Source: Treponema sp. (GTDB taxonomy: Bacteria > Spirochaetota > Spirochaetia > Treponematales > Treponemataceae). Taken from it: DNA of 52,799 bases. Positions 1-7,852 of this stretch are shown piece after piece. The notes under the pieces were generated by a model. It searched no databases and was not told where the DNA came from. It was given only the letters and a program-made list of their open reading frames with translations. The stretch is from positions 1 through 52,799 of the forward strand of contig JAKSTQ010000015.1 of assembly GCA_024402475.1 (NCBI GenBank). The letters are read 5' to 3'. The position numbers and the translations under genes are program-made. How positions within the stretch are numbered: position 1 is the first letter of the stretch; each line of letters starts with the position of its first letter.

Positions 1-1052
1 CTGTATTCAATGTAATCCAGGGCCGCTACAAGATGATGACTGCTGACTTTGCTAACCTTGTAACAGGAAAATTCGGTGCTCTTCCAACAGCTGCTAACCC
101 AGACGTTGTAGCTCAGGGACTTGCACAGAACAAGATGACAGAAGTTATGACATGTCGTCCTGCTGATAAAATTGAACCAGAATGGAACAAAATGGTTGAA
201 GAATCAAAAGCTGCTGGTGGTGACGGATCTGACGAAGACGTACTCACATACGCAATGTTCCCACAGGTTGCTACAAAATTCTTCAAAGAAAGAGCTAAGG
301 GACCAGTTGATGCAGCTGCAACATTCGCTAAGAAAGAAGCTGCTCCTGCTAAAGAAAACAAGGGTGGTTCTTACACAATCAATGTAAACGGTACAGCATA
401 CAATGTAACAACAGGACCTGCCGGCGATACAATGAATGTAAATGTAAACGGAACAGCTTACAACGTAACATTCGGTGCTGCAGGCGCTGCTCCTGCTGTT
501 AGTGCTGCTCCAGCTGCAAGTGCACCAGTAGTAACTGGCGGTGTAGAAGTTGCAGCTCCAGTTGCAGGTACACTCCTTAAATATGTTGCTTCAGAAGGCG
601 CTCAGGTTAAGAAGGGTGACACAGTAATAATGGTTGAATCTATGAAGATGGAACTTGAAGTAAAAGCTCCAGCTGATGGAAAAATCTCATTCAAAGTTCA
701 GCCGGGAACACAGATTTCTGCAGGACAGGTTCTTGCAGTACTTGGTGGAACAGCTGCTCCGGCTCCTGCCGCTCCAGTTGCACCAGCACCTGCTGCCGCT
801 CCTGCAGCTGCACCAGCACCAGCTCCTGCTGCAAGTACAGGTGGAAAACCAGTTAATGCTCCAGTTGCAGGTACACTCCTTAAATATGCAGTTTCAGAAG
901 GTGATTCTGTATCTCCAGATACAACAGTAATCATTGTTGAATCTATGAAAATGGAACTTGAAATCAAGGCAGGTAATGCCGGTAAAGTTCACTTTGTAGC
1001 ACAGCCTGGAACACAGATTTCTGCAGGACAGGTTCTTGCTGAAGTAAAATAA
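1..1052 (+). CDS. oadA: Oxaloacetate decarboxylase alpha subunit, C-terminal part (5' truncated by window), with two biotinyl domains
   Basis: The reading frame is open from the first bases of the window (in-frame codons from position 3), so the ATG at 33 is internal and the carboxyltransferase barrel lies upstream. What remains is the end of the conserved PYC/OADA region, two back-to-back copies of an NVNGTAYNVT motif (about residues 117-146 counted from the ATG at 33), and two complete biotinyl (BCCP-like) domains joined by an Ala/Pro linker. Each has the ESMKMEL biotinylation motif, with target lysines at about K205 and K306. The family transfers carboxyl from oxaloacetate to biotin and hands it to the membrane beta subunit, which pumps Na+ as it decarboxylates. 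oadB follows 9 nt downstream, which supports Oad over pyruvate carboxylase. Two biotin carriers are unusual; family members normally have one. Confidence 0.9.
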   Translation, partial: VFNVIQGRYKMMTADFANLVTGKFGALPTAANPDVVAQGLAQNKMTEVMTCRPADKIEPEWNKMVEESKAAGGDGSDEDVLTYAMFPQVATKFFKERAKGPVDAAATFAKKEAAPAKENKGGSYTINVNGTAYNVTTGPAGDTMNVNVNGTAYNVTFGAAGAAPAVSAAPAASAPVVTGGVEVAAPVAGTLLKYVASEGAQVKKGDTVIMVESMKMELEVKAPADGKISFKVQPGTQISAGQVLAVLGGTAAPAPAAPVAPAPAAAPAAAPAPAPAASTGGKPVNAPVAGTLLKYAVSEGDSVSPDTTVIIVESMKMELEIKAGNAGKVHFVAQPGTQISAGQVLAEVK

Positions 1053-1061
1053 GGAATACAT

Positions 1062-2507
1062 ATGAACGAACTGACAAAAGATAAAAAACACGTATTCAAG
1101 ATGACTTGTGCCATTATGTTTATTGCACTTGCACTTTCTTTTGTTGTAAAACCTGCTGCACTTGCACAGAATAATGCAACACAGGAAGTTGCTTCGTACA
1201 AAACAATGGACACAGCAAAAATTAAAGGTACAGAAAACTGGGGTCCAAACGAAAACCGTATTTCTGCCGGAAAATTTGTTGAAAACATCTGGAAGAGTAC
1301 AGGTATCTACAAGATTATTCATACTCAGACTGCCGAAGAACTTGCTGCTGAAAAAGCAGAAAAAGAAGCTACTCTTAAAGCAGAAGCTGTTGACCCGTTT
1401 GCAGATAAACATGCACCGGGATGGCAGAAAATCCTGATGATTGCAATCGGTTTCTTAATTGTTTACCTTGCAGTTGCAAAGGGATTTGAACCACTTCTTT
1501 TGATTCCAATCGGATTTGGTACAATTCTCGTAAACATTCCTGGCGCAGGAATGGGTGACGGTCCTCACGGAATGCTTCACATCATTTACTCTGCCGGTGT
1601 AGGAAACGAATTCTTCCCTATGCTTATCTTTATGGGTATTGGTGCAATGACTGACTTTGGTCCGCTTATTGCTAACCCTAAGATGGCTATTCTTGGTGGT
1701 GCTGCTCAGCTTGGTGTATTTGCAACTCTCTTTGGTGTAGCTGCAATGAACCTTATTCCTGGTGTTGACTATACAATTCTTGATGCTGCAGCAATCGCTA
1801 TCATCGGTGGTGCTGACGGTCCTACTTCAATTTATGTATCTGGTAAGCTTGCTCCAAACCTTATGGGTGTAATTGCAGTTGCTGCTTACTCATACATGGC
1901 ACTGGTTCCAATGATTCAGCCGCCAATCATGAAGCTTCTTACTACTAAGAAAGAACGCTCTATCAAAATGAAGCAGCTTCGCGTTGTTTCAAAGACAGAA
2001 AAGATTTTGTTCCCATTGCTTTTGCTTTGTGTAACAATTCTTCTTTTGCCACCTGCAGCTCCTCTTATCGGTATGCTTGCATTCGGTAACTTTGTAAAAC
2101 AGTGTGGTGTTGTTGAACGCCTTTCTAAGACAATGGAAAATGAATTGATGAACATCGTTTCAATTCTCCTTTCTCTTGGTGTAGGTTCACAGATGACTCC
2201 AGAAAAAATCTGTAACGTAAACTCTCTTGGAATTATCGTTCTTGGTCTTGTTGCATTTGCAATTGCAACAGCCGGCGGTCTCATTACTGCTAAGGTTATG
2301 AACATCTTCCTTAAAGATAAGATCAACCCGTTGTGTGGTTCAGCTGGTGTATCAGCTGTTCCAATGGCAGCACGTGTTGCAAATAAAGTTGGTATGGCAG
2401 AAGATCCTACAAACTTCCTTTTGATGCATGCTATGGGTCCAAACGTTTCTGGTGTAATCGGAACAGCAGTTGCAGCTGGTGTATTCATTGCAACTTATGC
2501 TCACTAG
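1062..2507 (+). CDS. oadB: Oxaloacetate decarboxylase beta subunit (Na+-translocating), with N-terminal extension
   Basis: Polytopic membrane protein of 481 residues. From about residue 125 on it matches the Na+-translocating decarboxylase beta family: a first helix followed by [14 protein letters not shown], then the [10 protein letters not shown] motif, whose Asp lies in the Na+/carboxybiotin pathway of characterised homologues. Unlike the usual beta subunit, it begins with a hydrophobic segment (about residues 14-35, ending near ALAQ) and a charged Glu/Lys/Ala-rich stretch (about 90-125) before the conserved core. The extension has one membrane segment plus a hydrophilic linker, reminiscent of the small gamma subunit, but I see no sequence proof of homology. 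No separate gamma gene is visible in the window; it could lie upstream. An AAGGAA ribosome site precedes the ATG, and a strong terminator follows. Confidence 0.92.
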   Translation: MNELTKDKKHVFKMTCAIMFIALALSFVVKPAALAQNNATQEVASYKTMDTAKIKGTENWGPNENRISAGKFVENIWKSTGIYKIIHTQTAEELAAEKAEKEATLKAEAVDPFADKHAPGWQKILMIAIGFLIVYLAVAKGFEPLLLIPIGFGTILVNIPGAGMGDGPHGMLHIIYSAGVGNEFFPMLIFMGIGAMTDFGPLIANPKMAILGGAAQLGVFATLFGVAAMNLIPGVDYTILDAAAIAIIGGADGPTSIYVSGKLAPNLMGVIAVAAYSYMALVPMIQPPIMKLLTTKKERSIKMKQLRVVSKTEKILFPLLLLCVTILLLPPAAPLIGMLAFGNFVKQCGVVERLSKTMENELMNIVSILLSLGVGSQMTPEKICNVNSLGIIVLGLVAFAIATAGGLITAKVMNIFLKDKINPLCGSAGVSAVPMAARVANKVGMAEDPTNFLLMHAMGPNVSGVIGTAVAAGVFIATYAH

Positions 2508-2531
2508 TATTTAATCAGAAAATATAAATCA

Positions 2532-2568
2532 AAGCCTGGTTTCATTTATGAAATCAGGCTTTTTTTTG
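2532..2568 (+). terminator. Rho-independent terminator after oadAB
   Basis: A 14-bp stem with one G:T pair (AAGCCTGGTTTCAT / ATGAAATCAGGCTT) has almost no loop and is followed by a run of eight T. It ends the oad operon. Confidence 0.9.
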
Positions 2569-2602
2569 TTCAAAATTATTTATTAGAAAAAAGAATGTAC
2601 GA

Positions 2603-2640
2603 AAAAAAAGCCTGCATCTTAAGATTTAGATGCAGGCTTT
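2603..2640 (-). terminator. Rho-independent terminator of the greA-fusion operon
   Basis: On the minus strand, AAAGCCTGCATCT / AGATGCAGGCTTT forms a long stem followed by a T tract (the run of A at 2602-2609 on the plus strand). It lies just beyond the stop of the minus-strand greA fusion gene and faces the oad terminator in the convergent intergenic region. Confidence 0.9.
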
Positions 2641-2659
2641 GAATTGCTTAATTACTTAA

Positions 2660-5347
2660 TTAGTATTTTGCAAGTTCGATTGAAAGTACTTTGTAGTTGT
2701 ATGTACGGTCGTTAACTGTGAATGTGATTTCGTCGTCAACTTTGTGGTTCAAAAGTGCATCAGCAACTGGTGACATGTAAGAAATGATTCCCTTGTCTGT
2801 GTCTGATTCCCATGGTCCAAGAATTGTATATACAACTTCTTTGTTTGCTGTTGTATCAAGAAGTTTAACAGTTGTAGCAAATGAGATAACTGCTGTTGTT
2901 GCTGTTGTAGGGTCAAAGATAACTGCACGTGCAATTTCTGCTTCCAGGCGTGCAAGTGTATGCTGGAGATTGCGCTGATGTTCTCTTGCTGCGATGTATT
3001 CAGCGTTTTCTTTAAGGTCTCCTTTTTCACGAGCTTCAGCAACTTCGTCTGCGTTTTTAGGAAGATCAACGTTTTTAATCTGATCAACAAGTGCTTTCTT
3101 TTCTTCAAGTTTAGCAGCTGTTACCATCATTCCCTTAGGAGCAGCAGCTTTTTCTTCTCCAGTTGTTGGGAACTTGTAATCAGGATACTGTTCAAGAATG
3201 CGGTTACGGATTGTTGTTTTGATGTTTCCGTCAAGGTCATTGATGTCGTTAACAAGAGTATACATCTTGTCTACCATTTCGCGGCCGTTGTCAAACATGA
3301 ATTTTGTAAGTGCTTCAGAATCAAAAAGAAGGTCTGTAGCATCTTTGTTGATTTTCTTGTTTTCTGTTGTGTTTACATGGCTGTTCATTTCGCGGAATGT
3401 AAGTTCAATGATGTTGAGCAGTGCAATAATCTGTTTTTCGTAAGAAATACCAGCTTCTTTGAACCATTCTTTGTCCTGACATTTTTCAAAGAAGTAAATA
3501 ACAGCACGTCTGTAGTCCTTGATGTCTTCGAATGCGTCTTTAGAAAGTTTCTTAAGCTTGTCGTTGAATCCTTTTTCTGAAAGGTAATCAAGCATTTCGC
3601 CTTTAAGAACTGTAGGGAAGAGTCTGATATATTCATCAGCCCAGCCTGGAAGGCTCTTGATTTCTTCAAGGAAGTCAGCTTTCAAAGATGTATTTTTTGT
3701 ATCTTTGAGTTTGCCGTACATTACGCGTGGATCGTCGATGTCATCGTAAATCTGTTCAAATGTATATTTGCAGTTGTATTTGAAAAGTGATTTTGTGCGT
3801 CCTGCAACGAGGAATGCTGCAAGGTTCTGTTCGTTAACTGCTGTAACAACCTTGAGGAGGTTTGTAAAGTAGCTGAACATGTCAGCAAAGATTTCTGAAT
3901 CTTTGTCTGTATCATTGTCGTTGAGGTATTTCATGAAAATATCAACGTGCTTGAAGAAGTCTTTTTCAGCCTTGAATTCGTTTGCAATTTTTTCACTCTT
4001 TGTGATTTCGCGGTCACGAACCATGAACTGTGAAATGTCATTTGGTGTTACATCAAAAGTAGCATCGTCTTCGAGGATTTTCTTTGCCTGTGAGTTCCAG
4101 CTTGTCCATTCACTTGCAGAAAGAACGTCTGGTACAAGTTCAGCCTTGATTTTCTTAAGGTCACAGTGGTTGTCGTAACTCTTGATGATCATTGCAAGAG
4201 TTTCTTTTTTATTCTGTTTTACGAATGCAGCGAATTCTTCTTTCTTTGTTGTTGCCTTTTTAACCATAATGTGGTCGTTGGCAAGTGGTTTAAGTGAATC
4301 AACTGCCATTTTAAGTCCCATCTTTTTAGGACCTGCTTTCTGGAAGATGATTGAAAGTGTATCATTTTCTACTTTCAGGATTTTACCGATTCCGTATGCG
4401 CCATGGTATACGAAGTGGTCTTTGTCAAAAGAAATGTGTTTTTCAAAGTCATTGATTGCATCAAATACGTTACGGAGGTTGCCTTCAAGACCTGATGTTC
4501 TGATGTAGTCTTCCAGGTGGCTGTGACCTTCGTATTTGTTGCGGAAACAGTCAGCAATTTCGCGGCGTCCCCATGGATCTTTTGGATCAATTGAAAGGTA
4601 AAGTTTAAGAATATCGATACATGTATTCCATTTACCGTTTTCTTTATATTTGATGTAAAGTTCCTGAAGAAGAAGTGAACTCTGGTCTTCAGAAATGTAT
4701 TTTGCAACTTTTCTCTGAATTGAATAGAAGAAGTCGATTTCTTCGTAAATTGCTTCTACAAGTTTTTTCCAGATGTCTTTAACAAGACTGATGTTTTTAG
4801 CTGCAACATAGCGGTGAAGGGCTTTCTTGTAGTAAGTAATTTCGTTTTTCTGATCGCCTGTTTCTGCGTAGTGTTCTGCAAGAGCTTTAGCGATTTCTGC
4901 TTCTTCAAGGTCAAGCTTGATGATTGTTTCGTAGCAGCTCCATACGCGTTCGTCATTGTTCTGTTTGTAGAAATCAGCAAGAGTTCTCAAAGCGAACATG
5001 TTGTTTTTGTCCTGAGCAAGAACTTTTTCACAAAGGTATTCAACGATTGGTTCTTTGTGTGCTTTCTGGAAAATGTCTACGAGAGCAACAAGGCAGGAAT
5101 TGTCTACTGAAGTATCCTTAGCGTTGAGAATACCAGAAATATAAAGTGCAATGATACTGTCCTTGCTGTGAACCAGGTGTTCGTCACAAGCTTTCTTGAT
5201 ATCAGCTGATAAACCTTCAATCTGTGCTTTTTCAATGATGTCGTCTAATTCAGCAAGGTTGTTCTTTGTGTAGTTGCTGATTGTTGCACGGGTCCAGGTT
5301 TCTTCTTTGAGCATCTCAGAAACTTTGGAAATGAGTTCATTGGACAT
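2660..5347 (-). CDS. greA: GreA transcript-cleavage factor fused to a large TPR-like N-terminal region
   Basis: 895 residues. The last ~155 residues are a complete GreA: a coiled coil containing EAREKGDLKENAEY, the conserved acidic loop that reaches the RNA polymerase secondary channel, then the FKBP-like domain with the GPWESD and ISYMSPV motifs. Canonical GreA is only about 158 residues. The preceding ~740 residues are helical and repeat-like (TPR-type pairs in the first ~250 residues, then a lysine-rich middle part) with no enzyme motif I recognise. Long GreA-domain proteins of this kind occur in other spirochaetes (from memory), so this is likely a lineage trait and not an assembly fusion. 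Start: AGGAGA lies upstream of the ATG. It follows the minus-strand gene at 5404-6327 by 56 nt, probably in one operon. Confidence 0.9.
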   Translation of the reverse strand: MSNELISKVSEMLKEETWTRATISNYTKNNLAELDDIIEKAQIEGLSADIKKACDEHLVHSKDSIIALYISGILNAKDTSVDNSCLVALVDIFQKAHKEPIVEYLCEKVLAQDKNNMFALRTLADFYKQNNDERVWSCYETIIKLDLEEAEIAKALAEHYAETGDQKNEITYYKKALHRYVAAKNISLVKDIWKKLVEAIYEEIDFFYSIQRKVAKYISEDQSSLLLQELYIKYKENGKWNTCIDILKLYLSIDPKDPWGRREIADCFRNKYEGHSHLEDYIRTSGLEGNLRNVFDAINDFEKHISFDKDHFVYHGAYGIGKILKVENDTLSIIFQKAGPKKMGLKMAVDSLKPLANDHIMVKKATTKKEEFAAFVKQNKKETLAMIIKSYDNHCDLKKIKAELVPDVLSASEWTSWNSQAKKILEDDATFDVTPNDISQFMVRDREITKSEKIANEFKAEKDFFKHVDIFMKYLNDNDTDKDSEIFADMFSYFTNLLKVVTAVNEQNLAAFLVAGRTKSLFKYNCKYTFEQIYDDIDDPRVMYGKLKDTKNTSLKADFLEEIKSLPGWADEYIRLFPTVLKGEMLDYLSEKGFNDKLKKLSKDAFEDIKDYRRAVIYFFEKCQDKEWFKEAGISYEKQIIALLNIIELTFREMNSHVNTTENKKINKDATDLLFDSEALTKFMFDNGREMVDKMYTLVNDINDLDGNIKTTIRNRILEQYPDYKFPTTGEEKAAAPKGMMVTAAKLEEKKALVDQIKNVDLPKNADEVAEAREKGDLKENAEYIAAREHQRNLQHTLARLEAEIARAVIFDPTTATTAVISFATTVKLLDTTANKEVVYTILGPWESDTDKGIISYMSPVADALLNHKVDDEITFTVNDRTYNYKVLSIELAKY

Positions 5348-5403
5348 AAATGTATTCTCCTAAAAAATTTTACCGTTAAACGGCTTGAGCAGTATTCGAA
5401 TTC

Positions 5404-6327
5404 CTACCTTACATAGATTTTGTAAATGTTAGGATCCAGTATTTTTATTTTCATCAGAATTTCATTGATTCTGCTATTTTCATTGTTCATCAGTGCCATA
5501 TGGTCGATTAGCCAGAAGTACAGGTTGCAAAGTCGTGGAATGATAAGGTCCTGTTTGCAGGCAGGGTCTTTCATTTCGTTTTCAAGTGCATAAATCTTCT
5601 GGCGGATCTTTTCGACTTCACCATTTTTCAACTGGCGCTTAACTGAAAAAACTCCCATCAGCTGACCGTAAACTCCGATCCATTCTTTCAGGATATCTCC
5701 CGAATAACCTTTGTCTGCAACTTCACTGATAATACAGCGGATCAGCTGCGAATCAAGAAGGTCAAGGTCAACTCTCTGTGCATCTATAAAAAATGCTTCA
5801 CGGAACAAAACTTTTGCCGGACGGTCTTCACCGGATAAAGCCATACAGTCTGCCAGTTCTGCAAGAATCCATGCATTGCCTGGTGTCAGGTTGTTGGCAT
5901 CCGAAAGAAGCTGTCTGGCTGTAATGTATTCACCAAGCTTCTTGTAACAAAGGCCTGCCTTGCGTCGGATTTCGGCTTCCTGCATCTGTGTTTCAAAAAG
6001 AACTATCTGTGAATAGCAGTTCAATGCAGTAGAAAAAACACCGTGTCTGACACAATATTCAATTGTTTCGTCAATGTGGAATTTAGGGTTTTCAAGGTAA
6101 CCAAGATAATTCTTCCATTCAATTAAAATAGAATCGGCCCGTTCGATATTACCGGTAATTCCTTTTATTCTATTGAAGAAATTAATCCAGAATGAACACG
6201 CGTCAATTGCAAAAATCAGTTTTTTATCGTCTAAACGTTCGATAAGAAGCGTATTTGCAAGTTGACTGGCCTGAGAAAAGTCACCTTGTTTTAACAACAG
6301 ACAAAGTCCGCCTAGCTGTTCATCCAT
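5404..6327 (-). CDS. Conserved hypothetical TPR-like cytoplasmic protein
   Basis: 307 residues, with no signal peptide and no membrane segment. The sequence is alpha-helical with TPR-like spacing, for example the stretches around ALNCYSQIVLFETQ, AGLCYKKLGEYITARQLL and AWILAELADCMALSGEDRPA (about residues 100-175). No catalytic motif is visible. It lies immediately upstream of the GreA fusion on the same strand, whose own N-terminal part is also TPR-like; the two may belong to one transcription-related complex, but that is inference from adjacency only. A minus-strand TATAAT at 6368-6363 is a plausible promoter. The ribosome site is weak (GTGGG). Function unknown. Confidence 0.75.
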   Translation of the reverse strand: MDEQLGGLCLLLKQGDFSQASQLANTLLIERLDDKKLIFAIDACSFWINFFNRIKGITGNIERADSILIEWKNYLGYLENPKFHIDETIEYCVRHGVFSTALNCYSQIVLFETQMQEAEIRRKAGLCYKKLGEYITARQLLSDANNLTPGNAWILAELADCMALSGEDRPAKVLFREAFFIDAQRVDLDLLDSQLIRCIISEVADKGYSGDILKEWIGVYGQLMGVFSVKRQLKNGEVEKIRQKIYALENEMKDPACKQDLIIPRLCNLYFWLIDHMALMNNENSRINEILMKIKILDPNIYKIYVR

Positions 6328-6490
6328 AATTACCCACTAAATTCCCACTTTGGATAAATTTCATTATATAACTATGGAAATTTTTGGTCAATGGAAAATG
6401 CGAAATTTAGGTTAAAAAGGGGTATTTTTATACTATACCTTGTTACTATATGTCAATATATTTTCGCAAAATTTTTAAAATCTTTTACAA

Positions 6491-6730
6491 CACCACCTTT
6501 CAATGCGAAAACACCCCTTACTGACCAAAATAAATTCAATCATAAAAAATACTACCAGTCAGTAAAAGTCTTTCAGCATCGCTAGGTACCGTCGCTAGAC
6601 ACTGAGCACGGCATGGAAACTATCATTCCGTGCTCAGAGCCTTGCTGAAATCCTTTTTCTTCCTTCCCGTATTTTTTATAAAAAAAATTACTGCAATCCG
6701 TAAGGGGTGTTTTCGCATTAAAAGGTGAGG
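6491..6730. repeat. 240-nt nested inverted-repeat element; candidate structured RNA or MITE-like remnant
   Basis: The two 31-nt ends (6491-6521 and 6700-6730) are inverted copies matching at 28 of 31 positions, with the inner 20 (GTAAGGGGTGTTTTCGCATT) identical. Inside lies a compact fold: TTTCAGCA (6571-6578) pairs with TGCTGAAA (6643-6650), GCT (6581-6583) with AGC (6638-6640), and CTGAGCACGG (6602-6611) with CCGTGCTCAG (6628-6637). A pyrimidine-rich tract and TTTTTT (6651-6677) follow. A degenerate third copy of end-like sequence (AATGCGAAA, AAGGGGTATTTT) is at about 6397-6428. I see no target-site duplication and no ORF. It may be a small RNA gene with a terminator, a MITE remnant or a cruciform regulatory site; the sequence alone does not decide. 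Confidence 0.6.
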
Positions 6731-6846
6731 GGCGAAGGTGTTTTTGACCATAAGTTAGCGTATGCTAATAATGACTTCAATACAAAAAAAAGTGTGTCAT
6801 AAAATTTAAAAATATAGTAAAATATTTACCAAATTCGTAAATAAAT

Positions 6847-6866
6847 ACACAATGCGATAATTGTGT
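6847..6866. promoter_or_regulatory. Candidate operator: perfect 7-bp dyad upstream of the fermentation operon
   Basis: ACACAAT-gcgata-ATTGTGT is a perfect inverted repeat with a 6-nt spacer, 35 nt before the first gene of the 11-kb operon. The half-sites are in the opposite orientation to the Rex consensus (TTGTG...CACAA), so Rex is not indicated. A LacI- or other HTH-type regulator is possible. No transcription start is obvious around it. Confidence 0.35.
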
Positions 6867-6900
6867 TCAATACCGTACAGGTTAAAGATAGGAGACTTTT

Positions 6901-7842
6901 ATGTCAAACAAAATTACAATTATTGGAGCTGGTCAGGTTGGTTCTACAATTGCTTATGCACTGACTTTGAAACAGCTTGCCAGCGAAATCGTACTCATTG
7001 ATATCGCTAAAGACAGAGCTATGGGTGAAGCTATGGATATCCGCCAGGGTACTCCATTTATTGGTCCTGTTTACGTTCACGATGGTGACTACACAGATGC
7101 TAAGGATTCAGATATCGTAATTCTTACTTCTGGTGTTGCTCGTAAACCTGGACAGTCTCGTCTTGATCTTGCTCAGACAAACGTTGATATTACAAAGTCA
7201 ATTATTCCTGAAATTACAAAGGTTGCTCCTAACGCTCTTTACGTTATCGTTGCTAACCCTGTAGACGTTCTTACATATCAGTTTGTTAAGACATCTGGAA
7301 TTCCTGCAAACCACATCTTTGGTACAGGTACTCTTCTTGATACAGCTCGTTTCCGTGCACGCATTGCAGAAACATACAAAGTTGGTCAGGAAAATGTTCA
7401 CGGTTATGTATTTGGTGAACACGGAGATTCTTCTTTCGTTCCTTGGTCTATTGCAAACATCGGTTCAGTACCTGTAGAAAAATTTGCTTCAAGCCTTCGC
7501 GAAAAAACAGGTCCTTCATTCAATAAGGATGATGTTGAAGACTATATCCGCAAATCAGGCGGAATCATCATTGCTGCTAAAAAATGTACAAACTATGGTA
7601 TTGGTGTAAGTACAGCAGCACTGGTAGAAGCTCTTAACTATGAAAATGACTCACTTATGTCAATTTCTACATATCTTGACGGTGAATACGGAATCAGCGA
7701 CGTATGTCTTTCTATTCCTGTTCTTGTAAACTCTAAGGGTCTTACAAGCCACATCGAAGTTCCACTTACAGATGACGAAGTTGCAAAACTCCAGCATTCT
7801 GCACAGTGCCTTAAAGACGTAATCGCACAGTTGAAGTTCTAA
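6901..7842 (+). CDS. LDH-family 2-hydroxyacid dehydrogenase, predicted malate dehydrogenase
   Basis: 313 residues, with an N-terminal GAGQVGST NAD+-binding loop and a lactate-dehydrogenase-type backbone: LLDTARFR (substrate Arg R150, catalytic-pair Asp D147) and GEHGDS (catalytic His H174). The position that selects substrate (Gln102 in classical LDH numbering) is Arg here: SGVARKPGQSR, R81. In LDH/MDH enzymes, Gln at this site selects pyruvate and Arg selects oxaloacetate, so this protein is predicted to interconvert oxaloacetate and malate although overall similarity will label it L-lactate dehydrogenase. The Thr matching LDH T246 (T230) is kept, so specificity may be mixed. It is the first gene of the operon; fumarase follows after 10 nt, which fits an MDH role. 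AGGAG precedes the ATG. Confidence 0.85.
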   Translation: MSNKITIIGAGQVGSTIAYALTLKQLASEIVLIDIAKDRAMGEAMDIRQGTPFIGPVYVHDGDYTDAKDSDIVILTSGVARKPGQSRLDLAQTNVDITKSIIPEITKVAPNALYVIVANPVDVLTYQFVKTSGIPANHIFGTGTLLDTARFRARIAETYKVGQENVHGYVFGEHGDSSFVPWSIANIGSVPVEKFASSLREKTGPSFNKDDVEDYIRKSGGIIIAAKKCTNYGIGVSTAALVEALNYENDSLMSISTYLDGEYGISDVCLSIPVLVNSKGLTSHIEVPLTDDEVAKLQHSAQCLKDVIAQLKF

Positions 7843-7852
7843 GGAAATTAAG

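Larger units (their letters stand above)
6328..6900. other. 573-nt gene-free region rich in inverted repeats between divergent operons
   Basis: No convincing gene. A 65-codon open frame at 6391-6585 has no ribosome site and overlaps the repeats. The stretch holds the minus-strand promoter of the TPR-like gene, a 31-nt inverted repeat around a hairpin-rich core (6491-6730), a small dyad TTAGC-gtat-GCTAA at 6755-6768, a TATAGT box at 6813-6818 that could serve as a -10, and a perfect 7+7 dyad at 6847-6866. The plus-strand operon starts at 6901 after AGGAG. Confidence 0.8.

Noticed and set aside
698..967. Minus-strand frames across the Ala/Pro linker of oadA
   Set aside because: Antisense shadows of a low-complexity coding region.
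6391..6585. Open frame of 65 codons in the repeat-rich intergenic region
   Set aside because: No ribosome site, hydrophobic start then Lys-rich end, overlaps the inverted repeat and is not supported by codon use.
6491..6730. Insertion sequence with terminal inverted repeats
   Set aside because: No transposase frame and no target-site duplication flank the ends, so only a MITE-like or RNA interpretation remains open.
6847..6866. Rex (NADH-sensing) operator
   Set aside because: The half-site orientation is CACAAT...ATTGTG, the inverse of the Rex consensus TTGTG...CACAA.
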